Below, in pieces: positions 22,888 to 34,901 of a stretch of 64,000 nucleotides of DNA. Positions within the stretch are counted from its first letter, which is position 1. Each line of letters begins with the position of its first letter. The position numbers and the translations under genes are program-made. This DNA is from Macrolepiota albuminosa. Its lineage: Eukaryota; Basidiomycota; Agaricomycetes; Agaricales; Agaricaceae. The notes under the pieces were generated by a model that searched no databases, had not been told where the DNA came from, and was given only the letters and a program-made list of their open reading frames with translations. The DNA lies in assembly GCA_027475525.1 (NCBI GenBank), contig JAMWFC010000115.1, forward strand, positions 1,302,001 to 1,366,000. Reading direction: 5' to 3'.

Positions 22888-23718
22888 CTAAATCAGACTG
22901 CTATATTGGATTTGATTAGAACTAGAGTGAATACAAGATGTTGTTTTACATAATATTCTAAGTTGTGCTAATAGCATCCTTGATGCATGAAATCTGTTAC
23001 ACTCATACTCCAAAAGTTTGTGCTTGATGTAAACCCAAAGATGTTCAATGGGATTGAGGTCAGGGGATTGGGCAGGCCAGGATATTCCAAAAGTTTGTGC
23101 TTGATGTAAACCCAAAGATGTTCAATGGGATTGAGGTCAGGGGATTGGGCAGGCCAGGATATTACAATGACGTTGTTATTAGAAAACCAGGTTGTTGCCC
23201 ATTTGAGGTGTGTTTTGGGTCATTGTTCTTCCTCCTCCATTTCCAACTTCTCAAAGCTTTCCACCACTCCCTCATCTAAAATCCACAATACTGTGCAGCA
23301 TCCATCTTCCCCTGAACTTCTATAAGCTTTCCTACTCCATTCTAACCTATGCAGCCCCATACTATTAAATTGTCTCCTCCTCTATGCTTGACAGTTGGTG
23401 TAGTGGTGTGGTCAGATAAACAAGGTCCCATGACATTGTTTATACTTCTCACAAGGTGTTTCCATCTTCTACTGCTGAAAAGTATTGAGAAAATATGAAA
23501 ATTAAAGTGAGTCAAAAAACTGCCCAATAATTGAATATTTTGTTTGATTTATTAATCAGTAAGTTCTTGTTCAAATCACATGATTTATATGTTATTATTA
23601 AGCCAAGATGTAATTGTATGTCATGTGATTTTCTACAATGTTTCACTTATGTAATTGTTGCATACCATGTGAATCTTTCCAAAAGGGCCAAATATTGGGG
23701 CAGTTTTCTAAGCCAGTG
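22888..23718 (-). mobile_element. Truncated Tc1/mariner element (copy A)
   Basis: The right end matches the terminal repeat of the Tc1 element at 43145-45576. It finishes CCAGTG at 23718 followed by TA, the expected target dinucleotide. Inside, on the minus strand, the transposase C-terminal motif WPAQSPDLNPIEHLW is visible at 23115-22888, and fragments with DHTTTPTVKHRGG and NLIVWGCIG at 23527-23342. The left terminal repeat and most of the transposase are missing, and the match to copy B stops shortly after HKLLEYE. One 77-bp duplication (23009) repeats the catalytic-end region. The element is non-autonomous and dead. Confidence 0.8.
23009..23162. repeat. Perfect 77-bp tandem duplication
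   Basis: Units 23009-23085 and 23086-23162 are identical. It duplicates the DLNPIEHLW-coding part of the Tc1 transposase. Confidence 0.95.
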
Positions 23719-24751
23719 TAAATCTAAAAATTGAATAGCATGATATGTATATGTATTGATAAGTAGACAAATAAAACATAGAGACTGAACTTCAAAGCCT
23801 TCAATTTTCATTATTGTCTCTGTAGGCATAGAAGATATTGACATCAATATGACTTTCATACAGAAACAGATGTATCTCTCTGCAACTGTGGCTTCATATT
23901 TATAGCTTGTAAACAGAAATAGTTTGAATATTACAACAAACTATGCTAAAAGTAAGAAATGAATCTGCTTCTTGTAGGTATTTTTTGATGCTATATAAGC
24001 ACAAGATATAATTTATATCCAAGATGATTAATTAAAGTTTCTCAGTTTCTAATAGCTCTCTAATTATTTATTTCAATATATTAAGTGTATCAGATCCAAG
24101 ATGATTAATTAAAGTTTCTCAGTTTCTAATAGCTCTCTAATTATTTATTTCAATATATTAAGTGTATCAGGTAATGTAGATAAAAGACTAAAATCATACA
24201 GTTGATCCTTTAAATATGCATAAATAAAAGGAGTTATAGATTGAAACTAGGTATAAAATGCTAAAAGAAAGCAAATTTATAAACTCAATCAATATGTCAA
24301 AATGCAATTTCAGAACAGATTGATCAAACAATAAACCATTGCTGGAGCAACAGCTTACATAAACTATTGATGGAATATCAGCTTATATAAGCACATTCTA
24401 TTAGACAGAAAACTGGATCTATACAAGCTTATAGAAAAAATAATTCAAAAAGTTCTATGAATACCAAAGACAATGTGATCTAATTTTCAAAGATGAAAAT
24501 AAATGAAGAGAACAGAATAATGACTGCTAAAGCAAAAAAAAATTTCACATAATTGTACAATTTTCATGCATGCTCCTCTTTCTAGGTACTAGATGTAATA
24601 AATTACAATAATAAACAAGGCATTTAACAACATGAAACAGATTATATATTCAAGAAAAAAACATATCTTATTTTAAAAAAAACATATACACTTGTTCAAA
24701 AAACATATACACCTTCACTATGACTGACAAACATAAAATTGGCATACAGTT
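23719..24751. other. AT-rich transposon-derived filler, no gene
   Basis: This very AT-rich stretch has no open frame of note. It contains one 77-bp duplication at 24017. Its family is not recognisable. Confidence 0.5.
24017..24170. repeat. Perfect 77-bp tandem duplication
   Basis: Units 24017-24093 and 24094-24170 are identical, in AT-rich non-coding sequence. Confidence 0.95.
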
Positions 24752-25060
24752 GAAAAGTACATTTAAAATTTGTTAAATATCTGAGGTGCCGTTGCTCATA
24801 ACCAAATCCCTTGTGTGGTTATTCCGGGGTCGTATACGACAATTAAACTGGGAAGGTCGACTTGTGTGATTGTTTAAATAATAACAGACTGCAACAAGTC
24901 AATGAAAAATACCTGGTAATGCCACTACTGAATTTGACTTCAGGTGTGATTTCTTTGCCGTCAACTCCAATAGGTTTTAATACATTGAAAGTTGCCAGAA
25001 TAGATGCTATGGCAATCCATACACTGGCATCTGCAAGATGACGCCCAGGACAGATCCTGG
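24752..25060 (-). repeat. Native copy of the P450 3'-end direct repeat (copy B)
   Basis: This is the in-place last exons and 3' flank of the P450 gene, the partner of the detached copy at 18153-18462. Both copies have the same orientation and enclose the 18.5-24.75 kb transposon nest. Confidence 0.85.
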
Positions 25061-26911
25061 AAATTTTTCGTCCCCAGTAGAAAAGATTGACAAAAAGCCT
25101 TAGTACCTACGTCCAAAACCAAATGGTCCATTTGGATGAGGCTCATTATTCCCCTCGGGTGAAGGAAGGTAACGGGACGGATTGTAGGTCTCTGGATCAG
25201 TGTAAACTTTCTGATCAAATACCATACCTCTAAATGATGGCTGAGTTCTCAATGCCCATAATGGTAACCAGAACAAGTGACCTGGTATTTGCTATCACGA
25301 CAGATCCCTTTGGTAGGAACATCCCACGATAGATGTCATCTTCCAAAGAGCGGTGGGGCACACCTAGAAACCAGGCCATATGATGGTTATTTCGCAAGGA
25401 ATTCTCTATCGAGATGAGATCCGCACCTAGCGGCACGACAGGATTCCATCTAACATGGAAAAATTGACTGGACCACTTCTGTACGAGATAAATCCAAGTA
25501 CAAACCTCAGAGTCTCTTGTAGTACACACTCCACATAAGGCAAGACCTCACGATCTGAAAAATTAGGAAGGCGCCCCGGTCCAATGACAGAGTCAATTTC
25601 TTCCTGGGCTCGCCTCTGGCATTCGGGATGAAGAACCATTGCCAAAAAGAAAACAATTAATGTGGACCATGTCTAATTCGCGAACATCAGCCGATATAAA
25701 GTATCTACATTGTTCTTACCGTCTCTCCTCCAGCACAGTACATCGTAGCTGCTGTGCCCTTGATATCCAGAATATCATTTGCATCTAAAATTTCGTTGTG
25801 GCTGATGGATTCTAACATGTTAGCAACAAATGAGGGTTTGGCCGTTCCTGCTGCCTATAAAATCTTGATGAAGCTGGACAAAATCAAATCTGGATTGAAA
25901 GCACACCATCTCTGCTTTCACATTGTCGAAAGGGTAATCAAACAACTTCTTGATAGTATCATGTTGACTGCGTGCAAATCCGGCGTAATAGGCGCCAGGG
26001 AACCACGATGGCAAATATTGAACTGAACAAACACATCCAAAATATAGTGAGCCATTGCACAGACTTTCGAATCAGCTCCTTACTCACGGAATGAGAAGTA
26101 ATCAACTGGCGTACTCCCAGGGGCGCCAGCATTGCTGACGGCATGACTAGCGTTCTTCGAGATATCAAGATATGGATCCTCATCAGAAGTAATCTGATGA
26201 CCATATGCAACTTGCGCAACGATAGTAGTAGCAAAACTGGTGTTTAGCAGACGTTTGTTACTCCTAAATGTTGGTCAAGTGACAGATAATCTCTAACCGT
26301 CGTAACCAATCCTCTATGCGACATTCATCCAAAAACAAGCTTTGGAGAAGAATACGAGTTGCTTCTGTTTGGATTGAGTGATAAGATATAGCCTTCTTTG
26401 GCTTGAGCACTCCTTGGAACAGTCTTCGGTATTTCTGGAAAGATTTCCCATAAGTTGTGAAAGTCAGTGTCTCCCTCCAACCCATTCTATCATCCACATG
26501 AGACAGACTCGAGCTCCCGAAGTAGCAGACGCACATTTTATATATAGGAAAGTAAGACCTGTCGCTATAGTTCGCACTTCTCTTCTCCAGAAGGTCTATG
26601 GCGGCCTCAAGACTGTTCAGTACAATCACTGATCTTCCAAACATTTCGAGATACATAACATCTCCTGGATACAAGGTGAGATACTGCTTAAATATCATCG
26701 CACTGCTTAAAAAAGGCATACCGTATGTCTTTCCCAACTTGTATAACGCTATATCTTGATTTTCTGCGGGGATATTCAAAACATGACCTATAAGGGGAAC
26801 GCCAGGAGGCCCAGGAGGTAGATCAGGGCGTTTCTGGGTGATTTTCTTCACCCAGGTCAGGACAACAGCTGCGATGCTGAAGACTAATGAAAGTATAAGT
26901 CCTGAAGGCAT
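24843..26911 (-). CDS. Cytochrome P450 monooxygenase
   Basis: This is an ER-anchored heme monooxygenase; such fungal P450s act on xenobiotics, lipids or secondary metabolites. ATG at 26911-26909 starts an N-terminal anchor (LILSLVFSIAAVVLTWV) and proline hinge (LPPGPPGVPLIGH). Several short introns follow. The I-helix core reads ATMYCAGGET (near 25740), the K-helix ExxR lies in LQETLR (near 25510), and PERF-like sequence SRYLPSPEG is near 25160. The heme loop is split by an intron: GPFGFGRR | ICPGRHLA, with the Cys ligand at about 25055. The last exon ends at a stop near 24843. A 24-nt stretch with GT...AG ends near 24890 may be read through or be a very short intron, so the extreme C terminus is uncertain. 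The heme exon and tail also exist as a detached copy 6.6 kb away. The gene itself looks intact. Substrate is unknown. Confidence 0.85.
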
Positions 26912-29162
26912 TGTATTGAAAGATAGAGAGGCCAAATGCCTCTTAAATAGACATGAGGCAGTAATTATTTGGGATAAATCTGGACTGTGTGACTTATTCT
27001 TCTCCCACAATTCATATGATAGCAATCTGGATCACATTCGATTTGTAATAAAGGAAGCCATGGTACATTTGTGAATGGGGTAATATGCTCCCATCCAGAC
27101 ATTCCTGATCTATGTCCACGGGAACAAAAGAATCACTGTTACCGGGAAAAATACTCCGAATACGATGCGGCCTTTCATTAAATAGACTAGCGTTGCACCT
27201 GAGTTCTGGTAAGTTCCTCGGGTAATGTGTTGTGATGTATCAATAAATAAATCATACCATCTGCCAATCAGGAATGAACTAAATCAGTTGTCATCGAGCA
27301 ACGTACTTATCTTTCTCAGTGAAAGATCGATGACAGGAGGATGGTTTGACCCTCACCTTGCCGAGTTGATTTAAGACGATTTAAAAGTGATATGAAGAGC
27401 GGTGTCCAACGTACACTGCTGCAATCACTATCGATCGCTACTGATGGTACAGCAAGGGTAATGTTTGGTATGTCACAAGATGGACGCGGGTCCTTGTCGT
27501 AAAGTTGGATCTATCTTTAATGCCAAGTCATTAGCGCTGTGAACAAGGAAAATCCATTGTGTGCGTATTGCGTAATTCTTTGTGCGAGCACCGTGACATG
27601 AGAGTTTGAGTAGAATACTGTTTGACAACAATCTAAGAGCCTCATAGACAGCCGTAAATGACTTAACCTGCTCCGCTGTGGTCGTAATACCTGCACGTAT
27701 TCCTGTGTCAGTGTCATTAATGACTGGTACAGCCAATTTATTTGTTTTTTTTTGCAAGATAAAAACATTAATTCCCCAGCTCACAAGAAAAAATTCACGA
27801 ATTACATCGTCTAGCAACAATTAAAGGGGATTTTTGCAGTGTGGATGCTCCAGGCATGTAAGCTCGCTTTCGAATTTATTCTGAGGATTTGTTACCAACA
27901 CGACCGCGCTGCGATAGATCCACTCGAGAGCACGAAGATGCAAATACGTTCTCTTGCTATATGTTCTGCGCCGGACATCAAGCTCGCATATGCCAAAAAA
28001 CTACTATAATACTCACCTTGTAAGGGGACAATGACGTACTTATCCCGCCCCCTATTCTCAGAATGCAGGTCAGCTCCAGAAATTTCCTAGTATTGCAGTA
28101 CAAATGTCACGAATAATAACACGACCGGCCAACATGGTTTCCTCGATGCTGCTGCTGATGCAGATGTACTGCGAAACGCAAGCGCCGCCTTGGATGGCCG
28201 TGACGGATAGTTGACCATCAAAAAAGGGTATTTGGGGGTGCTGCTACGGTGAGATATGCGGACCAAAATGTAAACGACATTTGTTGAAGTGGCTACTGTA
28301 TTTTTCCCCCTAATCTCCAGTGTGCTCAATGCTTTATGGCACACCGGGAAATGTAAATGATTCGCTGTCAAGTGTGGGAGAAGTATCCGTGCAGGCCGTG
28401 ACATAGTGACTGGCGGAGCCATCGTGTTCGATATTTCAGAAAGTCCAGACAAGCTGCCAATTATGGAGATCCAATTGCGGGCAGGGATCATCGAACTTAG
28501 TCCAGACGGTCGCCGCTGCCACGATACAAAGGCATGAAATCTTCGAGAGATGATAGTAGCGTATGATCAGCAGAAAGCTGGATGACAGTCAAGGTGAGCA
28601 AGCAAGGTGAGAAGCGTTTTAGGGACTATATACATGACATTCACGGTTGGCAGTTTCTCCCAGCAGCCATACTTTGCCGTCGCCCGCATGTATTACTTTG
28701 TTTTCTTTTTCATCTCTTTTAGATATCGGATGGTTCACGAGAATGTATTATCGATGAGATTGGGGCCCGGGGCGTCTTGAGAATACTTTTTTTCGGATAC
28801 TGGATGTTAAAAGACGGTATCAATCGTGATTATCCAGGAAAACAAGCAGTTCTAGTTACCGTCCAAGTGATCCGAAATTTGCTGACGTGCGTGCCATGCT
28901 TGTCCCCATCCTGTCCCGTCGTGCACCGCCACCACCGGCCATGGTTAGCATTGTACAAAATATACTGGAGAACCACAACTTGTGAATTTTCCCTACATAC
29001 AAGTTTCTGTTGAAAATTTGGCAAGTTACGTAAATTGGGACCTCTTAGATTGTGATCGAGTGCTCAGCGTCGAGAACGGTCAGCAGACGTGCAACGTGCG
29101 CAGATTTAGCCGCGCCTCGAGCAATATTTCTCACACACCACACTCATCCAACAGACTTGACC
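26912..29162. other. Intergenic, no gene recognised
   Basis: This gap lies between the divergent starts of the P450 (-) and peroxiredoxin (+). Open frames at 27473-27820 and 28087-28491 (both -) have no domain I recognise and are not called. No repeat family was seen. Confidence 0.45.
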
Positions 29163-30112
29163 ATGCCTCCTCGTAAAAGCTCAGGAGCGACGAGCACCGA
29201 ACCTACGCGACGTTCATCGCGGATCGTGGCACAGCCGAAAGAAGAGCAGCCGAAAGTTGCATCGAAGAAGCGGTCTGCGAAGGCCGCACAAACTGAGGAT
29301 GCTGGTCCGGAAGATGGCTCGTCAGTCTCGAAAAAAAAGGTGATTTATATGTCTATACATGATGTAAACGAGGGCAATCTAGGCTTACGGCTCTGGAGGC
29401 AAAAACAAATAGCGATGAAGAAGCTCTTGAAGACGAAGAGGGAGCAATCAACTTAACTCCAATCAATATTGGGGACGTTTTGCCGAGCGTGACGCTCAAG
29501 AACGAGAAAGGAGAGGATGTGGACATTGCTAGTCTGGCTGTTGAAAAGGGGGTGGTCCTTTTTTTGGTACCAAAAGCCGATACGCGTAAGCGGCTGTGTT
29601 CTTGAGTTTTTTCAACCGTAACATTGGCCATTTCTTTTAAAAGCCGGTTGCACAAATCAGGCGTGTGGTTTCCGTGACATTTATCCTGACTTCACCTCAT
29701 TGGAATATGCTGTATATTGCTTGAGTGCTGATTCGCCTACCGCTCAGAGCAAGTGGCAGACGAAGGTACTTCTTTGTCCGAAACATTTTCCGCTACTTAT
29801 TAATGTTACTCTTCCCCCAGAAAGAGCTTCCTTACCCATTGATTTCCGACCACAAACGTGTTCTCATTAGTGCATTAGGTGCTGGTGAAGGCGGAAAGAC
29901 GAAGCGTAGTCATTTTATCTTCGAAAAAGGTGGCAAGTTGCTGGAAAAGCAGATCCCCGTCAAGCCCGTGGATAGGTCAGCCGTACCATATGCAGTGATC
30001 CTAACTAAAACAGGCTAACGTTCTTTTGTTCTCCAGCCCGAAGCTCGCTCTTGAGTTTATCAAGAGTCTACTGCCTACCAAACCTGAGAATACCGCGGAC
30101 GAGAACGCTTGA
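29163..30112 (+). CDS. DOT5: PrxQ/BCP-type thiol peroxiredoxin, Dot5-like
   Basis: This protein reduces hydroperoxides using thioredoxin; the yeast relative Dot5 is nuclear. ATG 29163 begins a basic Lys/Arg/Ser-rich head of about 55 residues resembling a nuclear-targeting region. The AhpC/TSA domain follows (INIGDVLPSVTLKNEKGEDV). Exons after the first intron end at 29585; the rest are 29644-29765, 29821-29975 and 30037-30112. Exon 3 starts with GCTNQACGFRD, which holds the peroxidatic Cys and, five residues on, the resolving Cys typical of the PrxQ subgroup. Later blocks LSADSPTAQSKWQTK and YPLISDHKRVL are also typical. The first intron boundary is unclear. The obvious GT after an A8 run (about 29340) gives the wrong phase with the acceptor at 29384, while a donor at about 29321 would fit. 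It stands alone, with no operon-like context. Confidence 0.85.
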
Positions 30113-30521
30113 TGTAACCCGAGGATACGCATCAAGTGACATATTCGTGTTGTATCTGCATCTATCGTGTCGTTTTGCTGTGCGTTTGTATATTTAGTAC
30201 GTGTTTATCCCGGTTGTTATCCTTAGTTAGAAACCAGCCCATAGTGCCGAGTCGCTGTGAGTGATGAGTGCGAGTGATCAGAAGAAGTCCAGGGTACCCA
30301 TAAACAAATAATGTTATACAGGGGATTCTTGCTGCCGACCCTGGCTAGTTGTCCGTTCGAAGCAAGGGTCACCGCGGACGCGAAAGGCAATCCTTGAAGC
30401 TGAAATTGTTGAGGCTTGCGCACTGAAGCTCATGAAGTTTACGGAGACCTGCGATTTGAAGCTCATGAAGTTTACGGAGACCTGCGATTTCTATTCCATC
30501 CATCGTCTCGTACTCAGAATA
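30113..30521. promoter_or_regulatory. Intergenic, 5' region of secreted-protein gene with a 33-bp repeat
   Basis: This holds the 3' flank of the peroxiredoxin and the upstream region of the next gene. A perfect tandem duplication of 33 bp (30424-30489) lies directly upstream of the start. Confidence 0.6.
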
Positions 30522-31221
30522 ATGCGTGTCGTTGCTATGTTAATGATTTCGAGTACAATGACGGCGTTGTCGTTAGCAGCAGCTCCGTTCATGAACCTCG
30601 AAACCTTGCCCTACAGATTCACACTTGCAGCTTGGAACGCGTCATTTCCAAATGCCAACACAACAGGGGTGCCGCTAGTTTTAGGGCAGAATGGTACGTC
30701 GGGAACTCGTGTTTTCAATTTTATACTACCGACTTGTTCTTCTATAGGTGCGACAACGGGGGCTGCGTTATATGTCACTTCCGTAGGTCATCAATCGGTT
30801 TTTCCTGTGTCACTATGCAGACGTTTTTAGACGTATGCATCATATCCCTACAATGATTTCCCCGCACTGGAACTCGTCAACAAATCTTTGCACGCATTGA
30901 CGGCCTCTGGCGATTGGTTCACAAATGCTACTACACCGATGAATGGTCGACCCCTGGCATGGCGTGCAAGCAGATTTTATCGATACCCTGCGGTGCAGCG
31001 TTTCAGTGTTCTGCACGTTCCTGGAAGCCTGTTTCCGTTACTAGCGGTAGATGGTGACGTGTCATCGTGGTCGCTATGTGCCGCCAATGATTCGAGGGGA
31101 CAAGTAAACGTGATATTTCGTGTTTCTGAGGTGTTGATGTCGGGTTATGATGCGAATCATTGTTATGGTGTGTTGCTTAACATCGTCAGACGTGGATGGT
31201 ATATTTTTGTCCGCTGCTCAT
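30522..31221 (+). CDS. Small secreted protein, uncharacterised basidiomycete family
   Basis: This is a predicted extracellular protein of about 200 residues, and its function is unknown. ATG 30522 opens a signal peptide (MLMISSTMTALSLAAA). Exons are 30522-30693, 30748-30782 and 30831-31221, with short GT-AG introns that restore one frame. The mature part runs PYRFTLAAWNASFPNANTTG, PLVLGQNG, then STYASYPYNDFPALELVNKS and an ending with a conserved-looking Cys in HCYGVLLNIV. I recognise this layout (two aromatic blocks, VLGQNG, a late CY motif) from secreted proteins common in mushrooms, without a named domain. An in-frame extension upstream, made by the 33-bp repeat, would place the signal peptide internally, so I prefer the later start. 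Confidence 0.7.
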
Positions 31222-31818
31222 AGTATCTATCTCGGCTGATCGTTGAGTTTTAGATACCATCATAACATAGCAACTATTAGTGCACGTAAAGTCTGTTGTC
31301 TTTGCGGTCTTTGATAATCGAGGACGACAACCTGTTTTGTTTTGACTGGAGTAGTAGTTCATCAGGATGATCTCAAAGATTTGCGTAGGCACCTTCGGTT
31401 TCAATGATTGATTTGGACCTGGAGAAAAGCACAAAATAAATTGACGTCTGCGCCTGTTCCTAAAATAATCAAACGTTATTACTCAGGGATTAGAAATATG
31501 TGCCCATCCTCAAGCACTCGTTTATGATTGGTCCTGAGTTTGCAAAAACCTCGGCCTTCTCATTTTTTCAGCACCCGCAGATAAGCATATCACGTTCTCC
31601 ATCCCATTTTGGGACCACATAAAAATAAGCAAATTTCATTTGCACGTGGATGCTAGGTTCACCCGTCTCCGTCTGGGCCCTTAGCTGTACAAAACTTAAT
31701 GACATGCAATTATTCTGTTACGCAAAAAATGTGTCACATAGCCGATAAATATGCAATCTACCTGAGACTCTAAAGAATCGAACGAAAGAGTATGAATGTC
31801 TAAATAGTCGACAATGAC
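31222..31818. other. Intergenic, convergent 3' ends
   Basis: This lies between the secreted-protein stop and the GST stop on the opposite strand. AT-rich; no gene was seen. Confidence 0.5.
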
Positions 31819-32639
31819 TTAGAGCTCGTCCATATATTCCCTGCACCGATCGTATAGCCGATGCCACCGCCCATTGTTCCATGTACGCACGCGCGCCCAC
31901 CCATCATGAGCTGCGACTCTCTCAATCCAGATCAGCACCGAGCAGAGTGCAAAATCTGCATATGAAACTTCCCTTCCCATCGCAACTATCCCGTCCCCAT
32001 CACCTGAATTCTTGTCCAAGATCATCGCCAGGAAGTCAAATTGCTCTTTTACCGCCTGCCATGCCTGCTCACGCTGTGGAACCAAAGAGTGTGCTGTTGG
32101 ATGCGTACTTGGTTGCCCGCCCCGCGACTGTAGCTGCTGATGTGACAGGGGCAGCATGATCGGCAGGAGTGGTTTTGCAAATACATCCTGGATGTAGTGC
32201 ACAAAAAGAGTCTGCATGCTCCGAGACCCCTCTGGAAACACGGGTCGTGCGGGATACGCAGCCTCAAGATACTCCGCAATGTAGTTTGTGTTCGAGAGAA
32301 TCTCAGGCTTCATGGGATTGCGCGTTGGGTCAACGATGACGGGGAGTGTGTAAATTGGACGCCCGTCGCTTCGCATCGAAGACGGGGGTGCGCCAATTGA
32401 CCGCATCGTTGCCTCAACGTCGGAGAATTCGATCCATACCGTGCGGTAGCGAAGCCTCTTGTAATTTAGAACGAATCTGGAGAAAATAAGCTTGGTGACC
32501 ACGACATACTCTGTCGATTTTATTGGATCATGTACCTAATACGCCAGATATTTGGTGCCCATGGCTGCGGGGTATTCCCAGGAGCATCATAGAGAGTGAT
32601 AAAAGGCGGAGAAGAGGTCCGCGCAGAGTATCGCGACAT
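31819..32639 (-). CDS. Glutathione S-transferase, fungal cytosolic type
   Basis: This cytosolic GST-fold protein probably conjugates or binds electrophiles. Two exons, 32639-32536 and 32476-31819, are joined by a 59-nt intron, giving about 253 residues. The first exon supplies the start of the thioredoxin-like domain (ITLYDAPGNTPQPWAPNIW), which an open-frame view alone would miss. The second continues RFVLNYKRLRYRTVWIEF, then the glutathione-site region with ILSNTNYIAEYLEAAYP, where the Ser/Asn before YIAEYL fits the gamma-glutamyl contact. An all-helical C-terminal domain follows (EVSYADFALCSVLIWIE). The start ATG 32639 keeps a short head before the first strand. No break was seen. Confidence 0.85.
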
Positions 32640-33927
32640 TGCGATGTTAAGACGATGGCAAAGAGTGCGAGTGGTCCAAACAAGAAGTTTCTTGCAACGT
32701 ATTAAAAGCTACGCCTCTGCCCGCCGAACAAGGCATGTGCAAATATCGGATTTGAGGATGAGGAGAAACTGTTACAGGTATCGGTACTCTGCAGTATCCG
32801 TCGTATCGGGACCGTCTTGCAGGAAGTCACGATCAATGATTCTCTATATCCCGTGTATGAGTTGTTTTGACTCTCATTTGACCAGTGTTCTTCAACGTGT
32901 ATCTGCACGACATCTGGAGATCCAGACCTAATCCGGGAAGTTGCATGATAGATTCTGGACCTTGATTTGAGTAAGTCAAAGGCACACATGCCACTGTCGA
33001 GAAGGGATGAACAACTGGGCATAATAAGAAACATTTGATGATATTGTCAAGGCTGTGGAGGACTTAGTCTTTTTTTCGATTCAAATCTGTCGCGATGGTC
33101 TTACGGTGCAAATTTACGCAACATATAGTTCCCGTGTATGACCCTGAGTAGTGATGTCGGAGGGAGGACTGGGAACCAGATATTGTAAGCCTATAATGTG
33201 CATCGCCGCCTGAATGGTGGGGTATGATTTGCACTTCTACAATATAAAACTTACACGGGAGAGCACATGGCTCTGTACATGCGGCCATATCTGTTACGAA
33301 AACATGAAGAAATTGCGAAGAGAAAGAAAGAGGGAAATCTTGCATTGCCACGGATGAAAATGACCCCTGCATGAATGCCTCGGACTGAACCTGAAGCCGT
33401 CGGAGCGATATATCAAAGTTCCACTTAAGGTAGTTTCAGTCACGAGTAGATTGACAAACATATACTTACTGCGGATCATAATTGGTAGGAAGGAGTTCCT
33501 GGGAGTCATGTTCAGAGTACGTTCCAAATAAGCTCAACAAGCGTCCGGGACGGGTCATCATTGTCGGAGAGGCAGTACAAGTTTATTCGCTTTAGGTAAA
33601 GTCAGTCTGTAGGTAGAAAATTCTTTTGCATGGTAGTAGAGAGAAATACACTGCGAAAACTGCCTGACACTGCCTTGGAGCAATGAAGCTGACGGCAAAG
33701 TGCGCGCCACGCTGAGCAACTGCGGTGAACACAAGGAGCCCAATAATAGTGCGCTAATGTATGCAGACTATTCCAACCATTCAGCAGAAACGAAAAATAG
33801 GCATCTTGATGTCACAGCTATCAGTCCATTTGGTCAGGTCGGTCCCACCAACATCGGATCTATGATAACCCTACGCATAGATGATGTGAAGAAGCGAAGG
33901 CATTTGGGTTAGACATAACGGAGGCGG
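32640..33927. other. Intergenic, no gene recognised
   Basis: Short open frames on both strands carry no recognisable domain. It ends at the 3' LTR of the copia element. Confidence 0.45.
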
Positions 33928-34134
33928 TGTTGTACAGCCTTGAATCCTGGTCAAGTTAGTGACCTGCCACAACTAAATTTAAATAATCGTTCCCACGCTG
34001 ACAGTGGCAATGGGACGGTTGGGTGGCGGTGCACGGTGGACTCGGCGTAAAGGCGAGTACCAAAGGTGACGAGCGTTTTCGGAAAGAAAACATACAAAGT
34101 GACAAAATAGTAATGATTAACTGTAATCTTAACA
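33928..34134 (-). repeat. Copia 3' LTR
   Basis: Read on the minus strand it begins TGTTAAGATTACAG directly after a purine tract (AAGGGGGAG, 34135-34143) and ends CTGTACAACA. It thus has the TG...CA ends expected of an LTR. It is 207 bp long. Confidence 0.7.
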
Positions 34135-34539
34135 CTCCCCCTTGATGTGAGCACGGATTACAGAACGCCGAGAAGTTCGTGGAATCTTTCAAACTTGACA
34201 TGGGCAAGCAACTTGGTAAATATGTCTGCGATCATATTGAAAGTAGGAATATAATAAACTTGAACTTGACCAGACAAAATAGTTTGGCGAATGAAATGAA
34301 AGTGAACGTTGATATGTTTTGTACATGCATGGAAAGTGGCGTCTTTTGATAGTCGAATGGCACCTTGATTGTTACAGTAAAGATTAGTCGGTAGAGAGAA
34401 AGGATATCTTTAGCAGCGTGTGTTAGCGCGACATATTCAAACTTAGTACTGTATGATTGGCTGTTTCTTTGAGCTCCATAAAATAGTGCCAAAACCAACA
34501 AAGAATGCGAAGCCTGAGATGGAATGGCGATGTGTGTGA

Positions 34540-34693
34540 TGCCCAGTCAGCATCTGAATAGGCTGATATCTTGAGATCCTTGCCTCCAAAGATTAACCTT
34601 TTGTTTGATGTTCCTCTGCCCAGTCAGCATCTGAATAGGCTGATATCTTGAGATCCTTGCCTCCAAAGATTAACCTTTTGTTTGATGTTCCTC
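34540..34693. repeat. Perfect 77-bp tandem duplication
   Basis: Units 34540-34616 and 34617-34693 are identical. It duplicates the YSDADWASHT-coding part of copia RNase H. Confidence 0.95.
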
Positions 34694-34901
34694 ATAAATA
34701 TCTGAAAACATGAGTGACAGCAATAATGTATGTTGTCCTGGGTGCATCAAGGTACTGAGACAAGACAGATACAACATATGCTATGTCAGGGCATGTCATC
34801 ATGGTGACATACATCAGTGAGCCTATCATCTCTCAGTAACGTGTCTTTTTGGCAGGCAAGAGTAATGTTGGAGAGACAGATGGGGAGTCAGGTGTGAAAT
34901 C

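Noticed and set aside
18153..25060. The two P450-derived direct repeats as LTRs of one retrotransposon
   Set aside because: They lack TG...CA ends and flanking target duplications, and one of them is a functional part of a host gene.
27473..28491. Minus-strand open frames between the P450 and the peroxiredoxin as genes
   Set aside because: No recognisable domain or supporting splice signals; length is within chance expectation for this composition.
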